A DNA stretch of 64,000 nucleotides from JBKECF01 sp047974375. GTDB taxonomy: Bacteria > Bacillota > Clostridia > Lachnospirales > CAMZNU01. The notes below the pieces were generated by a model. The model worked only from the letters and a program-made list of their open reading frames with translations, had not been told where the DNA came from and ran no database searches. Below, in pieces: positions 45,260 to 53,432 of this stretch (its first letter is position 1; every line of letters starts with the position of its first letter). Location of the stretch: assembly GCA_047974375.1 (NCBI GenBank), contig JBKECF010000036.1:1-64000 (forward strand), read 5' to 3'. Both the position numbers and the translations under genes were made by a program.

Positions 45260-45946
45260 TTATATAGATTCAATTAATTTTTCTACTAAGCGAGAGGAAG
45301 TTTCGGCGGCTTTATATTTAAATTCTTCATAGCTCATAGTTGCGCTACCATCTGCTTTATCGGAAATGGAACGAACAATTAAAAAAGGTATGTCATTTAA
45401 GGTGCATGCCTGTGCAATTGCACCGCCTTCCATTTCGCAGCAGTAGGCTTCGAAATTTCTTATTATATTATTTTTAACTTCCTTAGAAGTAACAAATTGA
45501 TCTCCAGTTGCAACTTTTCCAATATACATTTTTTCAGTAAAAAATTCAGAAAGCTCTTTACATAAGTCTATTAGACGTTTGTCAGCAGTAAAGGCAACAT
45601 CATTAAAGCCTGTTATGTACCCAACAGGATCGCCAACGGCACTTGTATCAAAATCGTGCTGTACAACTTCTCTGGAAATTACTATGTCGCAAATATTTAA
45701 TTGGTTGTCTAGGGCACCTGCAACACCTATATTAATAATAGCATCTACACGAAATGTATTTATCATGTTTAATGTGGCTAGGGCTGCGTTTACCTTACCA
45801 ACACCACATTGTGCAACAACAACGGCTTTGCCTGATATAGTGCCAGAATAGAATTCAACTTTTCCCTTTGTTTTAGTAGTTTTATCTTTAATTTTTTTGC
45901 AAATTTCATTTACTTCAATGTCCATTGCTCCAATAATGCCAATCAT
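45260..45946 (-). CDS. mtnN: 5'-methylthioadenosine/S-adenosylhomocysteine nucleosidase
   Basis: 228 residues from ATG 45946 (site GGGAGGATATT). MIGIIGAMDIEVNEI is the standard start with the catalytic Glu12-type residue; VAQCGVGKVNAA, INIGVAGAL, CEMEGGAIAQA and RSISDKADG complete the family pattern with the catalytic Asp. Recycles methylthioadenosine and SAH in the cytosol. Confidence 0.95.
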   Translation of the reverse strand: MIGIIGAMDIEVNEICKKIKDKTTKTKGKVEFYSGTISGKAVVVAQCGVGKVNAALATLNMINTFRVDAIINIGVAGALDNQLNICDIVISREVVQHDFDTSAVGDPVGYITGFNDVAFTADKRLIDLCKELSEFFTEKMYIGKVATGDQFVTSKEVKNNIIRNFEAYCCEMEGGAIAQACTLNDIPFLIVRSISDKADGSATMSYEEFKYKAAETSSRLVEKLIESI

Positions 45947-46060
45947 AATATCCTCCCTTAAATTAGTCAAAATACGTATTTAGTCATATAGCTTAAATAT
46001 CTATACTTTAAGTTATAATACAATTTTAGAATAATGTAAAGGATGCAAGAAAATAAGCCT

Positions 46061-46135
46061 ATACTATCAATGCATAAAATATCTTATAAAGGCTAAGAAT
46101 ATTCCTTTGACGATATTTTATGCATTGAATAGTAT
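46061..46135 (-). terminator. Long stem-loop after the TolC-like gene
   Basis: ATACTATCAATGCATAAAAT with ATC (46061-46083) pairs with GATATTTTATGCATTGA-ATAGTAT (46112-46135), one bulged base; inside it AAAGG/CCTTT forms a further pair. It begins directly at the TolC-like stop codon. There is no T run, so it may protect the 3' end or end transcription weakly. Confidence 0.55.
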
Positions 46136-47683
46136 CTACATTAAGTTAGGGTTATCAAATTGGAATAGCAACAAATTGTAGGATAAAGCGTTTTGCATTA
46201 GTGCTTGCTCTGCATTGTATAAAAGCATTTCAGCTTGCTCTACATCAAATGGTGTAACCATTCCAGCATCGTAACTTGCAACTACATCGTTGTAATCTTT
46301 TTTGGCTTGGGTTAATGCAGCCAATAGAGTTTCGTTTTTTTGCTCCATTTGCAATAAATTTGTGTATGTATTGCTTACGGATAGTCTGTAGCTATCTCTT
46401 GCTTTGTTATATGCTATTTGTGCATCTGCTGCACTTTCTTCATACTCTTCTTCTTCATCACCACCAAGCATGTTTATATCTTCAGCATATAACCAATGAT
46501 CGTATTCTTCTTTAGCTGTTTTAACTTTTGTATTTTTTAATGTAGATACCATTAAATGTCTCTCGAATTCATCATCGGTCATTTTTATGCTTTCTACATT
46601 TGGTTGATATACAACATATGTATCTTGGAATAAATCTTTACCAAGTACATTATTTAAACTGCGTTGTGCTGCTGCATAGCTTATATCTAATTGTTTTAAG
46701 CTTGTATTTGCATCGTTTAAACTTTTTTGAGCAGCGTCTAAGGTGTTTTTACTAACAAGGCCTAACTCATATTTAACTTGTGTATGGCTTAAAGCTTTTT
46801 CTAAAAGTGTAATGTTTTTTTCCAGTAGAGCACGCGACATTAAAAGTTCATTTATATTTGTTAAGGCGTTCATTAATGAAGCTTCACTGGCTATTGGTAA
46901 AGATTCTTTAGTATCCTCTAGTGTTTCGATGGAGCTATTAATTTTGTTTAAAGAAAGCATAATGCTTTGTTTTTGTTCTACGCTTAATACTACATTTGTA
47001 ACAATTGTTGTTGTTTCGCCAGTTAAGGGGTTAGTTACTGTAGATTCTACAGATTGAACACCTTTACGGCTTTTTTCTAATTCATCTCTTTGTTCTTCTA
47101 ATTCATCTAGGTTATCTCTCGTTTCTTTTATGCTGTCATTATTTCTAAGGGATAGTTCTATAGCCTCTTCGTAGGTATAAATTACTGTGTTTTCGTCTAT
47201 AGGAGCCATAGTTTCAAAAGATGTAACATAGGTTCTTTTGGAGTTAACGGAGAAAGTTCCGTCTTCGTTGTAATTAATGCTTGCGTCAAATTGGTCACAA
47301 ACAAATTCTAAAGGAACCATTAAAACATCTTCACTCATGTATGCAACTACTGGTATTTCCTTTGTAATTGTATTGTATTCATCTCCATCCTTAGATTCGA
47401 AGCTACTTATAGAATTTTCGGCTATTATTGTTAAGGAAGAGCCACTAGACTCATCTGTATAAGTTACAGATTTTCCTGCATTTTCCAATTGAGTACTTAG
47501 GCCGAGAGCGTTCCCCAATGAATTGGCATCAACAAAAATATAATTGTCCACAGTGGATTCTTGTTGAAATATTTTATTAACGCCATCGAAGTCTATGCCT
47601 ATAAAATCCTGGGCAATAACATTTGTGCTAATGGATAGTATAAGAGATAGGGCAATAGATAAATTAATTATTTTTCTTTTCAT
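46136..47683 (-). CDS. TolC-like efflux protein with an N-terminal copper-amine-oxidase-like domain
   Basis: 515 residues with signal peptide (1-24). Residues 25-155 resemble the Cu_amine_oxidN1 domain common in secreted clostridial proteins (NYIFVDANSLGNALGLS, VPVVAYMSEDVLMVPLEFVC-like pattern). Residues 170-510 are long helices with TolC-family heptads (YEEAIELSLRNNDSIKETRD, KYELGLVSKNTLDAAQKSLN, SYDAGMVTPFDVEQAEMLLY). In outer-membrane bacteria TolC forms the exit duct; here, in an apparently single-membrane cell, it may instead span the thick wall or extend the pump. It follows the RND gene on the same strand by 124 bases, with a stem-loop between them. Confidence 0.75.
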   Translation of the reverse strand: MKRKIINLSIALSLILSISTNVIAQDFIGIDFDGVNKIFQQESTVDNYIFVDANSLGNALGLSTQLENAGKSVTYTDESSGSSLTIIAENSISSFESKDGDEYNTITKEIPVVAYMSEDVLMVPLEFVCDQFDASINYNEDGTFSVNSKRTYVTSFETMAPIDENTVIYTYEEAIELSLRNNDSIKETRDNLDELEEQRDELEKSRKGVQSVESTVTNPLTGETTTIVTNVVLSVEQKQSIMLSLNKINSSIETLEDTKESLPIASEASLMNALTNINELLMSRALLEKNITLLEKALSHTQVKYELGLVSKNTLDAAQKSLNDANTSLKQLDISYAAAQRSLNNVLGKDLFQDTYVVYQPNVESIKMTDDEFERHLMVSTLKNTKVKTAKEEYDHWLYAEDINMLGGDEEEEYEESAADAQIAYNKARDSYRLSVSNTYTNLLQMEQKNETLLAALTQAKKDYNDVVASYDAGMVTPFDVEQAEMLLYNAEQALMQNALSYNLLLFQFDNPNLM

Positions 47684-47762
47684 ATAACACCTCTTTAAAA
47701 TTTATAGTAACAATATAATATATATATTTTATTAAAAATACATTAAAACTTTTCAAGTATTT

Positions 47763-47802
47763 TAACACGGACAATTAATTTATTCAAACTTTGTCCGTGT
47801 TA
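47763..47802 (-). terminator. Stem-loop between the RND pump and TolC-like genes
   Basis: TAACACGGACAA and TTGTCCGTGTTA form a perfect 12-bp stem with a 16-base loop, just after the RND stop codon. Without a T run it looks like a partial terminator or processing site that could lower expression of the TolC-like gene. Confidence 0.5.
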
Positions 47803-47807
47803 AGCTT

Positions 47808-50800
47808 TTATTTTCCTTGGTTATGTAATTTGATTTTTTCTAAATGTTTTTTTCTTTTTTCTGCTTTTTTCATGTTGTGCTTTTCTTTTTTATTATACAT
47901 CGTGGAGTAAATTACTGGTATTAAAACAAGAGTAACTATAGTAGATGCCAGTAAACCGAATATAACTATAAAGGCAAGTCCTCGCATAAGTTCGGAACCT
48001 TGTGCTTGAGAAAGTGCCATAGGTAAAAGACCTAGGGAAGTTGTAAGTACAGACATAACAATAGGTCTAAGTCTAACAGGGCCTGCAATTAGTATTGCTT
48101 CTTGTAAAGTTTTGCTTCTTTCCTTTATTAAAAGATTAATATAGTCAATAAGTACAATGGCATTATTTATAACAAGACCTGAAAGCATTATCATGCCTAA
48201 AAAGGATGTAATGGTTAAGTCTTCGCCGACTACTCCTAGACCAAATATACCGCCAGTAATGGCAATTGGAATAGCAAACATTACTATAAAAGGGAACATG
48301 AAAGACTCAAACTCTGCAGCCATAACCATGTAAACTAAAACTATTGCCATAAGTAATGCCAAGGCCAGGGAAGTGAATGTATCATACATTTCTTCTGTTG
48401 TGCCAGAATATTCCCATGAGTATCCCTGTGGAATTATTAATTGTCCTTTTTCTTTCATAGCTAATTCGAAATTTTTTATTATAGTACTAACAGGAGCTCC
48501 ATCGCTTTTTAAAGATACAGTAATATATCTTTGCTGGTTCTCTCTGGCTATGCTAGGGGGTTGTTGTGTTACAGTCGTTTCGGCTATTTCGTAAAGGGGA
48601 ACAGTAGAGCCTGTGGCAGTTGGTATTAGTATATTTTCTACATCCATTATGTAATTGTATTTATCGGCGTCTTGAGTTATTACAACGTCTAACTCGTTTC
48701 CATCGCCTGTTTTAAAAGTGGTTGCTGTTTTACCGTTAATTGCTGTGTCTAAAGTAGAAGAAATAGAAGAGCTTGTTATGCCATATATCATGGCTTTATC
48801 ACGGTTCATTACAATATTTGCCTGGCTTATGGTGTCTTCTACAGAAGTACTAACACTTTCTACACCTTCAATATTCTCGCCTAATTCAATTAAACTGTCG
48901 GATATTTCGTAAAGTGTATCTAAATCATCTCCACGAACAGTAATTGCAACCGAGGATGAATCGGAAACAGAGACTGAAGATGGATTTGAAATAGTTATTT
49001 CTGCTCCAGCTACATTTCCTAAGGAGCTCTTAAAGTCCTTTTGTATATCTCCTATAGTGAGGCTTCGTTCCTTGGCTGGTGTTAAAAAAGCTATAATACT
49101 AGCAGAGTCGCTAGAAGCACCCATAATGGCGCTGGCTACACCGCCACCACCGATGGTCATAGATGTTTTTTCAACAGTTTCTTTTTCTAATAAAATATTT
49201 ACAATTTCTTCAGCCTTCGCTGTTGTAACTTCTAAATCAGTACCTTTAGGTAGTGAAACATTAACCATTAATATACCTTCGTCGGTTTCGGGCATATATG
49301 CCATAGGTATACGTGATGCCATAAGGCTAGTTATTACAAAAAAGGCTGCTACTATAATGTAAACGGCTTTTCTATGAGTAATTGCTTTATTTAGTAGGCT
49401 TTTATAAAAAGACTCCAATTTTTCGAATTGGTGGTTAAACTTTGTAAGTAATTTATATACAGGCCCTATTTGAAGTTTTTCACTTTCTGGTATTAAAAAC
49501 AAGGATGAAGCCATAGGAACAAATGTAAGGGCTACAAACAATGAGGAAAATAGAGAAAATGAAATTGTAAAGGATAATGAGTTAAATATTTCAGCAACTA
49601 CTCCACCTTGGAAAGTAATTGGCAGGAAAACAACAATTGTAGTAAGAGTTGAGGCAATAACAGACATTGCTACTTCAGACGCTCCGTCTATGGAGGCTCT
49701 TATTTTATCTTCACCCTCTTCTATTTTTCTAAATATACTTTCTACAACAACTATGGAGTTGTCTACAAGCATACCTACACCTAAGGTTAAACCACCTAGA
49801 GACATAATATTTATAGTTATGCCTGATAAATGCATTAAAAAGAATGTAGAAATTATAGAAATAGGCATTGCAATTCCTACTATTAAAGTTGTTCTTACAT
49901 CCTTTAGGAAGAGAAAAAGTATAATAAGTGCTACTAAACCACCAAATATAGCTGATTGAGCAACGCTATTTATAGAGAGACGGATATAATCCCCTGGATC
50001 CTGTAGCATTTCTATGTCTACATTATCCATACTGTTATTAAGTTTAGCTATTTCTTTTATTATGGCGTTGGAAACTTCTACTGTGTTTGCATCAGATTCT
50101 TTTTGTATATTTAATATAATAGAGGCACTGTCATTTATATAAGCATATGAAGTTCTTTCTACTTCGTCCTTATATACATTTGCTATATCCCTAAGGTGAA
50201 TAAGACCGCCAGTAGGCGTAGTAATAGGAATTAGGCTTATATCCTCAATGGAGGTAAATTCGCCTTCAACACGTAGAGGAAGAACGTTATTACCTTCCCT
50301 TACAGAACCTGTTGCTGTATTTTGGTTTTCGGAATATAAAAGTCCTTGGATTGTAGATGGATTAATCCCGTAACCACGCATTTTATCTGGAATTAGCTCT
50401 ACAACAATCTCGTCTTTTGTTCCACCACTAACAGATACAGAGGCTACGCCACCTTGCTGTTCAATATTTGGCACAATATCATTTTCCACAATGCTTTGAA
50501 GCTCTGTTAAAGAAACTGTATCAGAAGAAATACCTATACTTATTTGGGTCATACTATTTATATCTAGTTTCATTATCATCGGTTCGTTGGCGTCTTCTGG
50601 TAAAAATGCCGAAACTAAGTCTAAGTTTTCTCTCATATCTAGAGTTGCGAAATTCAAGTCCGTACCATCTTCAAAAGTTAAAACCACCATTGATGTGCCG
50701 TTACTTGAAGTGGATGTTATATCTTTTGCTCCGGAAATGGTAGACATACTTTCTTCAATGGGTATAGTAACAAGATTTTCCATTTCCTCAGAACCTGCGC

Positions 50801-50960
50801 CACTATAGGAAGTGTAAATAATAGCAACTGGAATATTCATATTAGGCATTAAGTCGAGTTTTAAATTTGTTAATGATAAAACACCAAAGGCTATTATAAT
50901 TAGGATTAACATTAAAGTAGTAACAGGTCGTTTAACAAATAGATGAATAATATTTTTCAT
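47808..50960 (-). CDS. RND-family efflux pump (AcrB/HAE1-like)
   Basis: 1050 residues, typical length, with the RND layout of twelve membrane helices and two large extracytoplasmic loops. Starts FVKRPVTTLMLILIIIAFGV. In TM4, GVGMLVDNSIVVVESIF includes the proton-relay Asp; the TM10-12 region has GLVINNAIVLIDYI and LRPIVMSVLTTSLGLLPMA. It is a proton-driven exporter of drugs or lipophilic compounds, or envelope lipids. It starts 3 bases downstream of the adaptor's stop, so translation is coupled. RND pumps of this type also occur in clostridia. Confidence 0.9.
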   Translation of the reverse strand: MKNIIHLFVKRPVTTLMLILIIIAFGVLSLTNLKLDLMPNMNIPVAIIYTSYSGAGSEEMENLVTIPIEESMSTISGAKDITSTSSNGTSMVVLTFEDGTDLNFATLDMRENLDLVSAFLPEDANEPMIMKLDINSMTQISIGISSDTVSLTELQSIVENDIVPNIEQQGGVASVSVSGGTKDEIVVELIPDKMRGYGINPSTIQGLLYSENQNTATGSVREGNNVLPLRVEGEFTSIEDISLIPITTPTGGLIHLRDIANVYKDEVERTSYAYINDSASIILNIQKESDANTVEVSNAIIKEIAKLNNSMDNVDIEMLQDPGDYIRLSINSVAQSAIFGGLVALIILFLFLKDVRTTLIVGIAMPISIISTFFLMHLSGITINIMSLGGLTLGVGMLVDNSIVVVESIFRKIEEGEDKIRASIDGASEVAMSVIASTLTTIVVFLPITFQGGVVAEIFNSLSFTISFSLFSSLFVALTFVPMASSLFLIPESEKLQIGPVYKLLTKFNHQFEKLESFYKSLLNKAITHRKAVYIIVAAFFVITSLMASRIPMAYMPETDEGILMVNVSLPKGTDLEVTTAKAEEIVNILLEKETVEKTSMTIGGGGVASAIMGASSDSASIIAFLTPAKERSLTIGDIQKDFKSSLGNVAGAEITISNPSSVSVSDSSSVAITVRGDDLDTLYEISDSLIELGENIEGVESVSTSVEDTISQANIVMNRDKAMIYGITSSSISSTLDTAINGKTATTFKTGDGNELDVVITQDADKYNYIMDVENILIPTATGSTVPLYEIAETTVTQQPPSIARENQQRYITVSLKSDGAPVSTIIKNFELAMKEKGQLIIPQGYSWEYSGTTEEMYDTFTSLALALLMAIVLVYMVMAAEFESFMFPFIVMFAIPIAITGGIFGLGVVGEDLTITSFLGMIMLSGLVINNAIVLIDYINLLIKERSKTLQEAILIAGPVRLRPIVMSVLTTSLGLLPMALSQAQGSELMRGLAFIVIFGLLASTIVTLVLIPVIYSTMYNKKEKHNMKKAEKRKKHLEKIKLHNQGK

Positions 50961-50963
50961 TTA

Positions 50964-52331
50964 TTACTCCTCCTTTGTATCGCTGTTTACAATATTTACT
51001 TTTTCATTATTGTGAACATAGTCTTGGCCTGTTGTTATTAATGTATCATTAAGGCTTATACCTTCAACTATTTCAACATATTCTCCATTGTCAACTCCAA
51101 GTTTTACACTTTTAGAGATGGCTGCGTCATCTTCTACAACGAATACATAATAACCGGATTCACTATTAAGTACAGTATTTCTTGGGATAACTATGGTATC
51201 ATCTGCTTTTTCTAAAAGGAAAGTTATATCGGCAAACATACCAGGTTTTATTTGGTGGGACGGATTTTCTATACTAATTTTAATTGGAAAAGTATTTGTT
51301 TGGTCGGCAACAGGACTTACTTCGTAAACTGTGCCTTCTATATTTTCCTTTAATGAGTTAAAACTTACATTTACTTTGTCATTTACATGAATATTATTTA
51401 TAAGTTGTTCAGAAACATTCACTTGTACTAAAATTGTGTCCATGTTTGTAATGGTATATGCGGGAACAGATGGAGAGGCGTACTCCCCTGAACTAACATT
51501 TTTAGTGGAAATAATTCCGGATATTGGTGCTGTAACAGTTAAATCATTTAAGCTTTGTTTTACTATGTCAAGCTGTACTTGTGCTGAGTTTGCACTTGCT
51601 TTTGCTTGCTCTATGCTTTGTTTAGCTGTAGTTTTTGTGTCATTTATGGTTTGGTTTACTGTTATTTCATAAGTTTCTTTTTGTTGAGCCAAACTGTTTG
51701 ATGTAGTGTCGTAAGCAATTTGTGCTTGATCTACGCCGGCTTTTGCTTGTTGGTATTGTACTTCTAATTGGTCAAAGTCATTTTGGCTTACTATGCCTTG
51801 ACTTAACAAGGTTTTACTGTTGTTGTAGTTAGTTTCCATTAGAGTGAAAGTGTCTTTTGCTGTATTTAGGGTTATTTCTGCGTTTTCTAGTTGCTTTTCT
51901 GTTGCTGTAATTCCAGCTTCTAGTTGTAGTAATTGAGATTGGTATTGACCACCTTCTATAGTTTCATAACTAGCTTGTGCAGAACTAACAGCTGTGGTTG
52001 CTACATTTACTTGTGCTTCTAGTTGGTTGATTTGATTACGCAAATCTTTTTCGTCTAGAGTAAAAAGAGTATCTTCTTTTACAACTTTATCGCCAACAAC
52101 TTTATAAGTGTCTTGAACCTTTGCAGTTAATTTTGGGACAACCTGAAATGTTTCAATGGCTTTTGCTTGGCCTGTGTAAGTTAGGTTTGTAGAAACTTCC
52201 CCTTTTTCTACTATGGAAACTTCAACTGGTGTTAAAATGACTTCTTCAGCTGTGTCGGTACTTTTACTACAAGATGTTAAAATTAGTGTTATTGCAATTG
52301 CTGTAGGTAAAAGTTTAAATTTTTCTTTCAT
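50964..52331 (-). CDS. Membrane-fusion (HlyD/AcrA-like) lipoprotein of the RND pump
   Basis: 455 residues. Signal peptide with lipobox LTSC (Cys about 21). The beta-barrel, lipoyl halves (VVPKLTAKVQDTYKVVGDKV and LTVTAPISGIISTKNVSSGE) and a very long coiled-coil hairpin (about 95-245) are in the order of periplasmic adaptors. Connects pump and TolC-like duct. Lies 4 bases after the MarR-type regulator gene and 3 before the pump gene. ATG preceded by AAAGGTAAGTAT. Confidence 0.9.
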   Translation of the reverse strand: MKEKFKLLPTAIAITLILTSCSKSTDTAEEVILTPVEVSIVEKGEVSTNLTYTGQAKAIETFQVVPKLTAKVQDTYKVVGDKVVKEDTLFTLDEKDLRNQINQLEAQVNVATTAVSSAQASYETIEGGQYQSQLLQLEAGITATEKQLENAEITLNTAKDTFTLMETNYNNSKTLLSQGIVSQNDFDQLEVQYQQAKAGVDQAQIAYDTTSNSLAQQKETYEITVNQTINDTKTTAKQSIEQAKASANSAQVQLDIVKQSLNDLTVTAPISGIISTKNVSSGEYASPSVPAYTITNMDTILVQVNVSEQLINNIHVNDKVNVSFNSLKENIEGTVYEVSPVADQTNTFPIKISIENPSHQIKPGMFADITFLLEKADDTIVIPRNTVLNSESGYYVFVVEDDAAISKSVKLGVDNGEYVEIVEGISLNDTLITTGQDYVHNNEKVNIVNSDTKEE

Positions 52332-52335
52332 ATAC

Positions 52336-53136
52336 TTACCTTTCTTTTTTAGATAACATTTTAAATAGAGTTATTAAATTAATTATACTTTTGTTTAATT
52401 GGATTTGCTCTTTTGGTGTGAAAAGTTCCAATATTTCGCTTATACATTCAAATAGACCTTTGAAAAATATTTCCTTTGCTATTTTTCCTTTATTTTCTAG
52501 AATGAAGTGAGTTTTTCTAATGTCTGTTTTATCTTTTTCTCGTTTTACATATTCCTTTTTTACTAATTTAGAAAGCTGAATGGAAATAGTGCTTTCGGAT
52601 TTTTCTAAAATATTAGATAATTCTTTTGGGGTATCAATATTATATACATCGATTAAATGAAGTAAATAATATTCATTAAAAGACATTTCACTATTAAGTT
52701 CGTTTTTAAAGTTTAGGCTAAAGGACTCCCAAATTACATTTAGTTTAAACATACCAACGATTATTTCTTTACCATTAATATTTCTTGCATCTTTAAAAAT
52801 TAATTCTTTTACATCAATAAATTTATAGAGAGGTTCTAAATTTAGCAAGTAGGAAATTAAATGTTTTTTTTCTGTTTCAGTTAAAGATTCTATGTATTCG
52901 TCAATTATTTTTCCCGCTTTATCTACAATGCTATTGTAGGTATTAATGCCTAGTTCCGTTAGTTTAATATTTACTACACGATTATCCTTTGAATTTGAAT
53001 ATTCCTTATCAATTAGTTCGCTTGTAGCCATTTTGGAAATAGTAATAGACAAACTTGAGGCACTTAGGTCTAGTAAGTTACTAATTTCTTTTATAGTATT
53101 TATTTTTGAGTTAATAAGTATAATTAATATACCCAT
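52336..53136 (-). CDS. Tandem MarR-type regulator of the RND operon
   Basis: 266 residues from ATG 53136, but the true protein may be longer. Two MarR-like winged helix-turn-helix units are present in one chain: about 12-75 (INTIKEISNLLDLSASSLSI, KDNRVVNIKLTELG) and about 170-235 (IDTPKELSNILEKSESTISI, DIRKTHFILENKG). The reading frame stays open upstream through PKNFGHRQ to 53283 without an ATG, GTG or TTG. A GTG at 53281 would join in frame if one base of the seven-A run (53254-53260) were absent. A tandem protein could act as a one-chain dimer. It heads the operon that ends with the TolC-like gene and so probably represses it. Confidence 0.75.
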   Translation of the reverse strand: MGILIILINSKINTIKEISNLLDLSASSLSITISKMATSELIDKEYSNSKDNRVVNIKLTELGINTYNSIVDKAGKIIDEYIESLTETEKKHLISYLLNLEPLYKFIDVKELIFKDARNINGKEIIVGMFKLNVIWESFSLNFKNELNSEMSFNEYYLLHLIDVYNIDTPKELSNILEKSESTISIQLSKLVKKEYVKREKDKTDIRKTHFILENKGKIAKEIFFKGLFECISEILELFTPKEQIQLNKSIINLITLFKMLSKKER

Positions 53137-53289
53137 TTGGCGATGACCAAAGTTTTTGGGGATTGCCTCATTTAATTTAGATACATCAAAGGGATTATTA
53201 AGTTTGTTATTTACAACTAATTCATCAAAATAAATTAAATTTTCTATTAACTCTTTTTTTAATTTTTGGATAGCTATTCACCTCTTTAT

Positions 53290-53360
53290 TTGATAGTTGA
53301 TAAAATAATTTTATTGTTAAATGATTTTACTGATAAATAGTTTTATTGTCAATATATTTT
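53290..53360. promoter_or_regulatory. Repeated AT-rich motif upstream of the tandem MarR gene
   Basis: Two direct copies of a near-identical motif, aattttattgttaa and agttttattgtcaa, lie in 53308-53353, just upstream of the regulator gene. MarR proteins usually bind such sites in their own promoters. No clear -10/-35 pair can be fixed. Confidence 0.35.
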
Positions 53361-53380
53361 TTGGTGAGGAAGAAAATAAA

Positions 53381-53429
53381 AAAATACCAATCTTAAATTA
53401 GAGTAAATCTAATTTAAGATTGGTATTTT
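53381..53429 (-). terminator. Intrinsic terminator of the SLH protein gene
   Basis: On the minus strand AAAATACCAATCTTAAATTA with GA pairs with its complement across a 4-5-base loop and is followed by a T run. It starts just after the stop codon at 53433. The stem is over 20 bp and near perfect. Confidence 0.85.
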
Positions 53430-53432
53430 GGT

